Shown: piece after piece, positions 13,896 through 22,236 of the stretch
How positions within the stretch are numbered: position 1 is the first letter of the stretch
Layout: each line of letters starts with the position of its first letter
Assembly (NCBI RefSeq): GCF_900119075.1
Contig: NZ_FPIP01000006.1
Span: 90,632-154,631, forward strand
DNA: 64,000 bases
Direction: 5' to 3'
From: Ruminococcus flavefaciens
GTDB lineage: Bacteria; Bacillota; Clostridia; Oscillospirales; Ruminococcaceae
Program-made: the position numbers and the translations under genes
Notes under the pieces: generated by a model
Seen by the model: the letters and a program-made list of their open reading frames with translations, nothing else
Database searches by the model: none
Told to the model about the DNA's origin: nothing

Positions 13896-16800
13896 TTACT
13901 TCTCAGCGAGCTTTGTGAGGTACTCGTAACGATTAGCAGCAGTCTTCTCTGCCTTCGCGAAGAGCTCCTTAGCACGGTCTGGGAATGAACGTGTGAGTGC
14001 GCTGTAACGAGCCTCGTTCATGATGAAGTCCTGATATGACTCTGTTGGAGCCTTGGAATCGAGCTGGAATGGGTTCTTGCCCTCAGCAGCGAGACGAGGA
14101 TCGTAACGGAAGTTGTTCCAGTAACCGCACTTAACAGCCTTCTCCATCTCAGCCTGACAGTTAGTCATACCGCCCTTGATAGAGTGCATCTCACAAGGTG
14201 CATAGCCGATGATGAGTGATGGGCCCGGATAAGCCTCAGCTTCCTTGATTGCCTTGAGTGTCTGGTTCATATCAGCACCCATAGCGATCTGTGCAACATA
14301 GATGTAGCCGTAGCTCATAGCGATATCAGCAAGACGCTTCTTAGCGATTGCCTTACCAGCTGCTGCGAACTGTGCAACCTGACCGATGTTAGAGGACTTG
14401 GAAGCCTGTCCGCCTGTATTTGAGTAAACCTCGGTATCGAATACCATGATGTTTACATCTTCGCCTGTAGCGAGAACGTGGTCAAGACCGCCGAATCCGA
14501 TATCATAAGCCCAGCCGTCGCCGCCGAAGATCCATACGGACTTCTTGGAGAGGTAGTTCTTGTTCTCAAGGATATCTGCCTTCTTATCGCACTTGCAGTC
14601 GCACTTTTCGAGCTCAGCAACGAGTGCAGCAGTTGCAGCTGTATTCTTAGCACCGTCGTTAACTGTTGCGAGGTACTCATCAGCAGCAGCCTTAACCTCT
14701 GCAGAAGCCTTGTCGCTTGCAGCGATTTCCTTTACTTCCTCAATGAGTCTCTCACGGATAGCCTTCTGACCGAGATACATACCGAGACCGTGCTCAGCGT
14801 TGTCCTCGAACAGTGAGTTTGCCCATGCAGGACCGTGGCCATTTGCATCAACAGTGTATGGTGATGTAGCAGCAGGACCGCCCCAGATCGAAGAACATCC
14901 TGTTGCGTTGGAGATGTACATTCTTGAACCGAAGAGCTGAGTGATGAGTCTTGCATATGAAGTCTCAGCACAGCCTGCGCATGAACCTGAGAATTCGAGG
15001 AGTGGCTTCTTGTACTGGCTGGAGATAACAGTAGCGTCAGTTGCTACATCTGTCTTCTCTGTAACCTTAGCAACACAGTAATCGAATACTGCCTGCTGTG
15101 GCTCCTGTGACTCTCTTGGAACCATCTTGAGTGACTTAGTTGGGCAGACACCGATACATACGCCGCATCCCATACAGTCCATAGCAGAAACAGCGAGAGT
15201 GTACTTGTACTCGCTCTTTACGATCGGCTTAGGAGCGATCTTGATGTTCTCAGGAGCAGCAGCAACCTCAGCGTCTGTCAGAGCGAAAGGACGGATAGTT
15301 GCGTGTGGGCAGACAAATGAACACTTGTTACACTTTGCACAAGTATCCTGATTCCACTCAGGAACCATAACAGCTACGCCGCGCTTCTCATATGCAGAAG
15401 CACCCTGCTCGAATGTACCGTCAACGTGATCTGAGAATGCAGAAACAGGGAGAGTATCACCGAGCATCTTGCCTACAGGGTTCATGATGCCGTCAACCAT
15501 CTTGACGAGCTTCTCTGGGCCCTCGAGCTTAGCAGGTGCGGAATTATCAACAGCATTTGCCCACTCAGCAGGAACATCTACCTTAACGTAAGCATTTGCG
15601 CCTGCGTCGATAGCCTTCTCGTTCATCTGAACGATCTCGATACCCTTCTTCATGAACTTCTGAGCCTTCTCCTTCATGTAGCCGATTGCCTCAGCCTCAG
15701 GAAGAACCTTTGAAAGTGAGAAGAATGCAGACTGGAGAATTGTATTTGTACGCTTGCCAAGACCGATCTCCTGTGCAAGGTCTATAGCGTTAACCAGATA
15801 GAGCTGGATATTGTTCTTTGCGATATACTGCTTTGTATCAGCTGTGAGGTGCTGATCGAGCTCCTCAGGCTTCCACTGGCAGTTGATAAGGAATACACCG
15901 CCCGGCTTTACATCGTTTACCATCTTGTAGCCCTTGAGGATGTAAGATGGGTTGTGACATGCAACGAAGTCAGCCTTGTTTATGTAGTAAGGGCTCTTGA
16001 TTGGCTTATCGCCGAAACGGAGGTGTGAAATTGTGATACCGCCGGTCTTCTTTGAGTCATACTGGAAGTAAGCCTGAACGTACTTGTCAGTGTGGTCGCC
16101 GATGATCTTGATAGAGTCCTTGTTAGCGCCAACAGTACCGTCGCCGCCGAGTCCCCAGAACTTGCACTCGATCGTGCCTTCTGCTGCTGTGTTAGGAGCA
16201 TCTTCCTCAGCAAGTGAGAGGTTTGTAACATCATCAACGATACCGAGTGTGAACTGTGGCTTAGGATCAGCCTTAGCGAGCTCAGCATATACAGCGAATA
16301 CAGATGCAGGAGGAGTATCCTTTGAACCGAGACCGTAACGGCCGCCGATCACCTTGATACCTGTTCTGCCTGTAGCATTAAGAGCTGCAACAACATCGAG
16401 GTAGAGAGGCTCACCGAGAGAACCTGGCTCCTTTGTTCTGTCGAGTACAGCGATTGCCTTTGCAGATGCAGGGATTGCTTCAACGAGCTTCTCAGCAGAG
16501 AAAGGACGGAACAGGCGAACCTTAACGATACCGACCTTCTCACCCTTCTTGTTGAGGTAGTCGATAACTTCCTCAGCAACGTCGCAGATAGAACCCATTG
16601 CAACGATTACGCGCTCTGCATCAGCAGCACCGTAGTAGTTGAAGAGCTTGTAGTCTGTGCCGAGCTTTGCGTTTACCTTGTTCATGTACTCCTCAACGAT
16701 ACCGGGAACAGCGTTGTAGTAGGAGTTGCAAGCCTCACGGTGCTGGAAGAAGATATCTCCGTTTTCGTGAGAGCCGCGCATTGTAGGATTCTCAGGATTA

Positions 16801-17429
16801 AGAGCACGGTTACGGAATGCCTTAACAGCATCCATATCGCACATTTCCTTGAGATCCTCGTAATCCCATACGGCGATCTTCTGGATCTCGTGTGATGTAC
16901 GGAAACCGTCGAAGAAGTTGATGAAAGGAACACGGCTCTTGATTGAAGCGAGATGTGCAACAGCAGCCAGATCCATAACTTCCTGTGGGTTTGTCTCGGC
17001 GAGCATTGCAAAACCTGTCTGACGGCAAGCATAAACGTCAGAGTGATCACCGAAGATGTTCAGTGCGTGAGAAGCAACGCAACGAGCAGAAACGTGGAAT
17101 ACGCAAGGAAGAAGCTCACCTGCGATCTTGTACATATTCGGGATCATGAGGAGAAGTCCCTGAGAAGCAGTATAGGTTGTGGTAAGAGCACCAGCGTTCA
17201 GAGAACCGTGAACAGTACCTGCTGCACCGGCTTCGGACTGCATCTCCTCAACCTTAACGGTAGTGCCGAAAATGTTCTTGACACCCTGAGCTGACCACTG
17301 ATCAACGTAGTCTGCCATTGGGCTGGAAGGTGTGATCGGGTAGATACCGGCAACTTCCGTGAAGGCATAAGAAACATATGCAGCGGCATTATTACCGTCC
17401 ATTGTTTTCATTTTTCTTGTGATTGCCAT
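13896..17429 (-). CDS. nifJ: Pyruvate:ferredoxin (flavodoxin) oxidoreductase
   Basis: 1177 residues, the full length of the single-chain homodimeric enzyme. It converts pyruvate and CoA to acetyl-CoA and CO2 and reduces ferredoxin, the main catabolic step in such anaerobes. Domains in order: pyrimidine-binding domain with AGIYPITPSSPM, domain II, GEPLY and GRYGLGSKD regions, a two-cluster ferredoxin domain (CAKCNKCSFVCP and CMGCGVCIGVCP), and the TPP domain (SGSCAGCAETSY, FGGDGWAYDIGFGG, DTEVYSNTGGQASKSS). AGGAGG precedes the ATG. A consensus promoter lies about 90 bp upstream. Confidence 0.98.
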   Translation of the reverse strand: MAITRKMKTMDGNNAAAYVSYAFTEVAGIYPITPSSPMADYVDQWSAQGVKNIFGTTVKVEEMQSEAGAAGTVHGSLNAGALTTTYTASQGLLLMIPNMYKIAGELLPCVFHVSARCVASHALNIFGDHSDVYACRQTGFAMLAETNPQEVMDLAAVAHLASIKSRVPFINFFDGFRTSHEIQKIAVWDYEDLKEMCDMDAVKAFRNRALNPENPTMRGSHENGDIFFQHREACNSYYNAVPGIVEEYMNKVNAKLGTDYKLFNYYGAADAERVIVAMGSICDVAEEVIDYLNKKGEKVGIVKVRLFRPFSAEKLVEAIPASAKAIAVLDRTKEPGSLGEPLYLDVVAALNATGRTGIKVIGGRYGLGSKDTPPASVFAVYAELAKADPKPQFTLGIVDDVTNLSLAEEDAPNTAAEGTIECKFWGLGGDGTVGANKDSIKIIGDHTDKYVQAYFQYDSKKTGGITISHLRFGDKPIKSPYYINKADFVACHNPSYILKGYKMVNDVKPGGVFLINCQWKPEELDQHLTADTKQYIAKNNIQLYLVNAIDLAQEIGLGKRTNTILQSAFFSLSKVLPEAEAIGYMKEKAQKFMKKGIEIVQMNEKAIDAGANAYVKVDVPAEWANAVDNSAPAKLEGPEKLVKMVDGIMNPVGKMLGDTLPVSAFSDHVDGTFEQGASAYEKRGVAVMVPEWNQDTCAKCNKCSFVCPHATIRPFALTDAEVAAAPENIKIAPKPIVKSEYKYTLAVSAMDCMGCGVCIGVCPTKSLKMVPRESQEPQQAVFDYCVAKVTEKTDVATDATVISSQYKKPLLEFSGSCAGCAETSYARLITQLFGSRMYISNATGCSSIWGGPAATSPYTVDANGHGPAWANSLFEDNAEHGLGMYLGQKAIRERLIEEVKEIAASDKASAEVKAAADEYLATVNDGAKNTAATAALVAELEKCDCKCDKKADILENKNYLSKKSVWIFGGDGWAYDIGFGGLDHVLATGEDVNIMVFDTEVYSNTGGQASKSSNIGQVAQFAAAGKAIAKKRLADIAMSYGYIYVAQIAMGADMNQTLKAIKEAEAYPGPSLIIGYAPCEMHSIKGGMTNCQAEMEKAVKCGYWNNFRYDPRLAAEGKNPFQLDSKAPTESYQDFIMNEARYSALTRSFPDRAKELFAKAEKTAANRYEYLTKLAEK

Positions 17430-17516
17430 AGGAATGACCTCCTAAATATTATAATAATTAGGTTATAGAAATGGTTAGCGGGTGATAACGTTAACCACAT
17501 ATAACTACTGTGAAAT

Positions 17517-17545
17517 ATTATACCACATATCGAGATTTTTGTAAA
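17517..17545 (-). promoter_or_regulatory. nifJ promoter
   Basis: Read on the minus strand: TTTACA (-35, 17545-17540), 17 bp, TATAAT (-10, 17522-17517). The 5' leader of about 80 bases contains an imperfect inverted repeat with GGTTA and TAACC ends (17474-17498), a possible operator. Confidence 0.8.
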
Positions 17546-17746
17546 CACTTTTTTTGCGGAATTGTTAGGAAATTATCAGGGGTGTTTTTGGCGGATTTGT
17601 CTATATTTAGAGGAGTATTCAGTATAAGCAGCGGCAGCGGTCCGAAAAGATATACAGCTGTCAGCATTTTTGAAAGGATTCTTATGAAATATGCGATAGA
17701 AAGGGCGGCAAAAGTTGTGCATATTGACAAAAGTTGGTGATTTTAC

Positions 17747-17775
17747 TTGACGGAAAGTCAGAAATAAGGTATAAT
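17747..17775 (+). promoter_or_regulatory. Promoter of the candidate small RNA
   Basis: TTGACG (17747-17752), 17 bp, TATAAT (17770-17775). It points away from nifJ toward a region with no open reading frame. Confidence 0.8.
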
Positions 17776-17781
17776 AACTAC

Positions 17782-17902
17782 AGTGTTAAATAATCTTTAA
17801 TTATTAACACTCGTTTTGTTGTCTCCTTTCTTTTGTTCTACACATATTTATTTTTATCTGTTTATCTAAGACAAGCAGGGCTTTATGCCCTGCATTTTTT
17901 TT
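17782..17902 (+). ncRNA. Candidate small RNA with anti-Shine-Dalgarno seed
   Basis: A stretch of about 121 bases bounded by a consensus promoter and a strong terminator, with no credible start codon plus ribosome site. It would begin with a stem (AGTGTTAA pairing with TTAACACT, 17782-17811). A pyrimidine-rich unpaired stretch follows, holding TCTCCTTTC at 17822-17830, and the terminator ends it. The CTCCTTTC octamer is complementary to GAAAGGAG, the ribosome-site core of several genes here (10887, 22989-24029). Base-pairing regulators of Firmicutes often use such C-rich seeds. An Hfq gene is in the window. The role is inference. Confidence 0.6.
17875..17902 (+). terminator. Terminator of the candidate small RNA
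   Basis: Perfect stem GCAGGGC/GCCCTGC with a TTTAT loop (17875-17893) followed after one A by eight T. Confidence 0.9.
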
Positions 17903-17904
17903 GG

Positions 17905-18106
17905 CAGCGTGACGCTGCACCCTTGCCACGTTGTCGCTCGCAAGCTCGCTCACTCTTATCAATGCTGATGATCGTACATCGCTTATGGCACTATATGGAA
18001 TATATATTTTTCTATCATAGAGCGTGCCTGCGCTCCCTGACCACGTTGTCGCTCGCAAGCTTGCTCACTCTTATCAATGCCGATAATCGTACATCGCTTA
18101 CGGCAC
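17905..18106. repeat. Two direct copies of the nifJ-flanking repeat
   Basis: Copies at 17926-17992 and 18041-18106 share CCACGTTGTCGCTCGCAAGC, CTCACTCTTATCAATGC and ATCGTACATCGCTTA. Reverse-complemented, they match the block in the 13.6-13.9 kb duplication. A GCAGCGTGACGCTGC palindrome (17904-17918) precedes the first copy, and its relative occurs at 13717-13732. Confidence 0.8.
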
Positions 18107-18118
18107 AAAAATAAACTA

Positions 18119-18203
18119 TGTAGGGCTGCCTTTTGCAGACGGCAGCGGAACGCCGAGGGCGGCGTTCCCTACAAGGACATACGGGCTGCCTCCGGCAGTC
18201 AGT
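18119..18203. repeat. Cluster of GTAGGG palindromes
   Basis: Arms GGGCTGCC/GGCAGC (18122-18146), inverted GGAACGCC/GGCGTTCC ending CTAC (18147-18173), and GGGCTGCC TCC GGCAG (18183-18198). With the small RNA and repeats this accounts for the gene-free 17430-18261 stretch. Confidence 0.75.
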
Positions 18204-18261
18204 TTTTTATATGCATATTTTTCATAAAGCCGCAGATAATACCGTAAAAGGAGCTGATATT

Positions 18262-18699
18262 ATGAAAATAACCCCTGAGCTTTACGGTGATATGACACGG
18301 CAGGCTTCTCCCAAATCCAATTACAAGGTGAATATCACGACTGCATTTTTAGTCGGCGGAGCTATCTGCGCCTTCGGACAGATAATACTCTCGCTGCTGG
18401 AAGGATACGGTCTTGACCGCACGGAAGCAGGTACATGGACTTCTATAATACTTGTCGGATTAAGTGCAGTCTGCACGGGCTTCGGCTGGTATTCAAAGCT
18501 TGCAAAGCACGCAGGCGCAGGAACTCTCGTGCCGATAACGGGCTTCTCAAATGCTATTAGCTCGTCAGCGATAGAAGCGCGTTCCGAAGGGCTCGTTCTC
18601 GGCGTCGGAGCAAAGATATTCACAATAGCAGGACCTGTTATCCTGTTCGGCTGTTCTGCTGCCACGATTTACGGATTGATATATTATTTCTTGAAATAA
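18262..18699 (+). CDS. spoVAC: Stage V sporulation protein AC
   Basis: 145 residues with four hydrophobic helices. SpoVAC forms part of the inner-membrane channel that moves dipicolinic acid into and out of spores. Family hallmarks seen are FLVGGAICAFGQ, TGFGWYSKLAKHAGAGTLVPITGFSNAI, and SEGLVLGVGAKIF. AAAGGAG precedes the chosen ATG at 18262. spoVAD and spoVAE, its usual neighbours, are not present here; the next gene is spoIIID. Confidence 0.93.
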   Translation: MKITPELYGDMTRQASPKSNYKVNITTAFLVGGAICAFGQIILSLLEGYGLDRTEAGTWTSIILVGLSAVCTGFGWYSKLAKHAGAGTLVPITGFSNAISSSAIEARSEGLVLGVGAKIFTIAGPVILFGCSAATIYGLIYYFLK

Positions 18700-18703
18700 G
18701 CAG

Positions 18704-18728
18704 AGGACGACCATTGGTCGTCCCTACA
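18704..18728. repeat. GTAGGG palindrome, inverted copy
   Basis: Arms GGACGACCA/TGGTCGTCC followed by CTAC, immediately after the spoVAC stop. The same arms occur at 55137-55159 in the other orientation. Confidence 0.75.
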
Positions 18729-18800
18729 GCTGAATGCTGATAATAATCACCTTTTTCATGACATATACATTAATAAATGTTATGAAAAGAGGTGATGAGC

Positions 18801-19073
18801 TTGAAGATCCAGCAAGAGGGGCGGGCGGTCATGCTTGGGAGATATATTACTGAAAACAAGACCACGGTCCGTGCCGCGGCAAATCATTTCGGGATCTCAA
18901 AAAGCACCGTACATAAGGACGTCAGCGAGCGGCTCCGTACCGAAGATCCCGAGCTTTATGCAAATGTGAAGGATATACTTGAAATTAACAAGCAGGAGCG
19001 CCATATCCGCGGAGGTCTTGCAACTAAGCGGAAGTACGCGGCTATTGCACACCGCAAAAGACCATATAAGTAA
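18801..19073 (+). CDS. spoIIID: Sporulation regulator SpoIIID
   Basis: 90 residues from the TTG at 18801, which follows an extended Shine-Dalgarno (AGAGGTGAT) at the right distance; an upstream GTG/ATG would start inside it. SpoIIID is a small DNA-binding protein of the mother-cell sporulation program. Matching features are GRYITENKTTVRAAANHFG, the helix-turn-helix ISKSTVHKDVSERL, and RHIRGGLATKRKY in the C-terminal DNA-contacting region. A short AT-rich stretch upstream (CATATACAT at 18761) vaguely resembles a sigma-E -10 element, held loosely. Confidence 0.93.
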   Translation: MKIQQEGRAVMLGRYITENKTTVRAAANHFGISKSTVHKDVSERLRTEDPELYANVKDILEINKQERHIRGGLATKRKYAAIAHRKRPYK

Positions 19074-19095
19074 AAAGCAGCACCAAATGTGAAAA

Positions 19096-19132
19096 AGCCG
19101 TAAATAAGCTTTAAGCTTCTTTACGGCCTTTT
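19096..19132 (+). terminator. Terminator after spoIIID
   Basis: Stem GCCGTAAATAAGCTT with AAGCTTCTTTACGGC around 19097-19127, then TTTT. Confidence 0.8.
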
Positions 19133-19135
19133 CTG

Positions 19136-19257
19136 AAATAATAAAGAATAGAGAATAAATAATAAATAAGAATTAAGGTATCCGTTTCACGGACATATTA
19201 AAAAAATATCGCCGAAAGGCAATACCAATATTATTCTTTCTTCTTTATTATTTTAGA
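19136..19257. repeat. Foldback element with inverted heptamer ends
   Basis: The left end is heptamers (AATAATA, AAGAATA, GAGAATA, AATAATA). The right end (19231-19256) reads as the same heptamers on the other strand. Between them are GGTAT with a CCGT-TTC-ACGG hairpin, an A-tract, a GCC-GAAA-GGC hairpin, and ATACC closing the foldback. Confidence 0.7.
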
Positions 19258-19285
19258 GGGCGTGATAAATTTCTTTATCACGCCC
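19258..19285 (-). terminator. Terminator-like hairpin after the Gld-type operon
   Basis: A perfect 12-bp stem, GGGCGTGATAAA/TTTATCACGCCC, with a four-base loop. The following minus-strand sequence is A/T-rich but lacks a clean U-run. Its core resembles the terminator at 41057-41092. Confidence 0.5.
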
Positions 19286-19309
19286 TTGCTAATGGTGCTG
19301 CTTTTTACT

Positions 19310-20683
19310 TTATTCAAGTCCTGCAAGCTTCTGGAACTTTATGAAGAATTCGCTGAGAGAATTTCTTCCTCTTAGCATTGATTCGTCGACGTAAGCTCCT
19401 GTGTACTTGCCGTTGCGGAATACGTAATAGCTTGTACCCTCGCCCTTGACAAGCTCTATCTTTACGGTGCCGCCCTCATCAAGCTTGAATTCTGCTGTGA
19501 GTTCAGGCTCCTTGAGTTCGGGCTTTGCCTTTACGTCTGTGCCTGTGTACTTATAAATGGACATTGAATTGAAGAAGTTGTCAAATGCAACGTAATTCTC
19601 GTTGGTGTTGAGATCAACTTCCTTGCCGTTCACGGTGCACTTGTTATTCTCCATATCAAGCTCTGCGCTGATATCTATATTGGCGTACTTCAGCTTGAAG
19701 CTCTTGGTGCTGTAGTTCCTTGCGGCAATGTAATTCTCCGATATGAAATCGTAGGGGAGAAGCTGAGTGAAATGCATATCCTGTGTATAGTACTTTTCCA
19801 CCTGCTCGCCGTCTACAAGCACATAGCAGTATTTGGGATCGTTCTCGTCGACGCTCATAAGGAGCTTTCGCTCTGTGCCGTCAAGTCCCTTTACCACAGC
19901 CTCGCCGTAGGGCTTGTCAAAGCCGTACTTGGCAAGGTCGTCGAGCTTTTCGTCCATCATGTCCTCGGCTTCGAGGCGGACTATGTTATTGAACTGAGCT
20001 GTTACCTTAGTCTGGTCAAGCTCGATTTCGGAGTACTCCTTTGGGAGCGACCATTTCTGGCTTTCTTCATCAAAGGTGAGGTCGCAGAGGACTTCGCCGT
20101 TCTTGTAGGTGGTGACCTGCTTTAAGTCGTAAAGCGTATATGGCAGGAGCTCCTTGTTCTTGATGAGGAGCCTGTCAAGCTTGAGCACGCTTCCCTGCAT
20201 AGCTTCAATGGCATAGATATTGTTCTTGCCGTCTATGGTAACATAGTAGTAATTGCCTGTAGGACTCATATTTCCTATATGGATAGTGTGAGTGCCCTTT
20301 GGTTCGGTCACCTCCACGATATCGGGAGAATCAAGTCCGTACATGGCGAGCTTCTCGTCGGTTATCTCGCCGTAGTTTTCAGCGGCTTCAAGAGTCGATG
20401 TGTAGGTGCAGATGAGCTGGCAGTAGGTCTGGTCAACGGCAAATTCGCCTGAATCGAGAGTCCACTTTTTACCGTCGTGTTTGCATACATAAGTCTCGCC
20501 GTCCTTTGAGAAGGAAAGCTGTGTGACTGCGTCGCCGTCAAAGTGGAGAAGTGAGTTTTCGGCTATCATTTCCTGCGCCTGTCGGTTTTCATTATCCTTT
20601 TTGTTCTTTACGGCGAGGAAGGCTCCTATGGAGCCGCCTGCCGCGATAACTAAAGCAATAAGTGCTATAATAGGTTTTTTCAT
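19310..20683 (-). CDS. DUF4340 domain protein, last gene of the Gld-type ABC operon
   Basis: 457 residues with one N-terminal membrane helix (PIIALIALVIAAGGSIGAFL) and a large extracytoplasmic beta-rich part containing repeated hydrophobic-KDG and WxLDS-like elements, as in DUF4340 proteins (for example FSKDGETYVCKHDGKKW). DUF4340 genes regularly follow GldG-like genes. Start ATG at 20683 overlaps the upstream stop by one base, with AAAGGAG upstream. Its biochemical role is unknown; probably it acts outside the membrane with the transporter. Confidence 0.85.
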   Translation of the reverse strand: MKKPIIALIALVIAAGGSIGAFLAVKNKKDNENRQAQEMIAENSLLHFDGDAVTQLSFSKDGETYVCKHDGKKWTLDSGEFAVDQTYCQLICTYTSTLEAAENYGEITDEKLAMYGLDSPDIVEVTEPKGTHTIHIGNMSPTGNYYYVTIDGKNNIYAIEAMQGSVLKLDRLLIKNKELLPYTLYDLKQVTTYKNGEVLCDLTFDEESQKWSLPKEYSEIELDQTKVTAQFNNIVRLEAEDMMDEKLDDLAKYGFDKPYGEAVVKGLDGTERKLLMSVDENDPKYCYVLVDGEQVEKYYTQDMHFTQLLPYDFISENYIAARNYSTKSFKLKYANIDISAELDMENNKCTVNGKEVDLNTNENYVAFDNFFNSMSIYKYTGTDVKAKPELKEPELTAEFKLDEGGTVKIELVKGEGTSYYVFRNGKYTGAYVDESMLRGRNSLSEFFIKFQKLAGLE

Positions 20684-22230
20684 CAGGAATTTCTCCTTTT
20701 AAGCCATACTGCGATACCAATGACTGCTATAACAACAGGCAGGATAAACAGTGAGACGATCGTCTTTGTAGCGTCATTAGAGCCCTCAAAGGTCATATAG
20801 TCGTAGGCGTTTATCTTGTTGCCGACACCGAACTGTATCTCGCTGTCGTAGAGCCATGTGTTGCTGAATATCATCAGCATTCTTGTACCGCTGGTGCTTG
20901 CGATCTTCTGCTTGTCGGCAGGTATCTCAACTGTAGGAGTACATCTTACGGTATCGATAGGAGCTGTAGTGCCGATAACGATAAGCTTTCCGCCTGATTT
21001 TTTGTTGAATGAATAGTAGCCGAAATCAAGAGAAATACCGCTGAGCTTTTCGTCTGCTTCCTTGGCGGTTATATCGTCGCCGCCCATTGCTTTGCTGACA
21101 GTTGTATATTTACCATTAAGACCTGTTGTGTTCTTGATTATTGAAGAACGCTCGATGTAGGAGGCTCCGGGGAATGAGTCCTCGGGTATCTCTGTAAGGC
21201 TTCTCGTATAGGAGATGCCTGCGGAGAATGAGCCGCTGCTTATCAGCTTGTTGAGGTCTGTGGTAAGGTCCTGAGTGAAGTCGGTGTTTACCTGCGAGCC
21301 TGCGGGATACTCGACGCGGAGATAATTCTCGTTCTGGTTCTGGTCGGGGTCGTCAAGCATATTTGCAGGAGTTGTCTCGGTAACGATGTTGTAGTCGAGG
21401 ACAAGTCCGAATTCCTCCATTATCTTCTCGATGTTGGTGAAGCGTCCCTCTGTGTCGCAGGGATCGAGGAGGAATGACATTGCGCCGCCGTTGTCGGCAT
21501 ATTCAAGGAGAAGGTCCTTTTCCTTGTCTGTGATATCCTTTGTGGGACCTGCAAGATAGATTATCTTTGCGTTGTCGGGGATAGCGCCCTCCTTGCCGAG
21601 GTCAAGCTCCTTTACGTCGTAGTTGTTGGTCTTGAGGAGAGCTGAGAATTCAGCAAGGTTAGTCTCGATAGACTTCTCGCCGTGACCTGTGAGGAAGTAA
21701 ACTGTAGGCAGAGAGCCGCTTGCACAGGTCTTGACAGCCGCTGCGAGGAGCTCCTCGCCTGCGTACTGCTTGGTGTCGTCAGCGCCTGTCTGGAACACTT
21801 TGTTTCTGCTTATTTTTTTGATAACGCCGTTTGACTTGACGAAGGTATCGCCCTTTTCAAGTCCGAGCAGTCCTTCGGGATCGAGCTCTTTTGAGAGAGT
21901 TACGTTCTCGTCGGGGAGGAAGCAGGTGAGTGTGATATTGTCACGCTGCTCAAGCTGCTTCAGTGTGTGGTAAAGAGGCAGGAACTCGGAGTTTTCCGAG
22001 CGTTTGAACTCCTCGAGGTCGTAGAGACAGTAGATGTCGATATGCTTGTCGGCAGTTTCGTCAAGAAGCTGTACTGTCTTTTCGTTGAGTGTGTATTTGC
22101 CTGCTGGCGTCATATCGAAGCCCTTGTCGTAATAGCTTACGATGAGATTTATCGGTATGAATATTATCAGTACAAGGAGCGCTGTTATTAAGGCTACAGT
22201 GCCCGAAAGATTCATTTTTTTCTTTTTCAT
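20683..22230 (-). CDS. GldG-like ABC-type transport auxiliary protein
   Basis: 515 residues. An N-terminal helix (ALITALLVLIIFIPINLIV) and a C-terminal helix (LFILPVVIAVIGIAVWL) flank an extracytoplasmic region. That region contains VYFLTGHGEKSIETNL and LLEYADNGGAMSFLLDP, typical of the GldG / ABC-type uncharacterised transport family. Gliding names come from Bacteroidetes; in Firmicutes these systems have no assigned substrate. It is transcribed with the permease and ATPase genes upstream on the minus strand. Confidence 0.88.
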   Translation of the reverse strand: MKKKKMNLSGTVALITALLVLIIFIPINLIVSYYDKGFDMTPAGKYTLNEKTVQLLDETADKHIDIYCLYDLEEFKRSENSEFLPLYHTLKQLEQRDNITLTCFLPDENVTLSKELDPEGLLGLEKGDTFVKSNGVIKKISRNKVFQTGADDTKQYAGEELLAAAVKTCASGSLPTVYFLTGHGEKSIETNLAEFSALLKTNNYDVKELDLGKEGAIPDNAKIIYLAGPTKDITDKEKDLLLEYADNGGAMSFLLDPCDTEGRFTNIEKIMEEFGLVLDYNIVTETTPANMLDDPDQNQNENYLRVEYPAGSQVNTDFTQDLTTDLNKLISSGSFSAGISYTRSLTEIPEDSFPGASYIERSSIIKNTTGLNGKYTTVSKAMGGDDITAKEADEKLSGISLDFGYYSFNKKSGGKLIVIGTTAPIDTVRCTPTVEIPADKQKIASTSGTRMLMIFSNTWLYDSEIQFGVGNKINAYDYMTFEGSNDATKTIVSLFILPVVIAVIGIAVWLKRRNS

Positions 22231-22236
22231 TGCAGC

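Noticed and set aside
17804..18114. Short reading frames over the repeats downstream of the small RNA
   Set aside because: They lie in duplicated repeats, lack ribosome sites, and do not resemble proteins.
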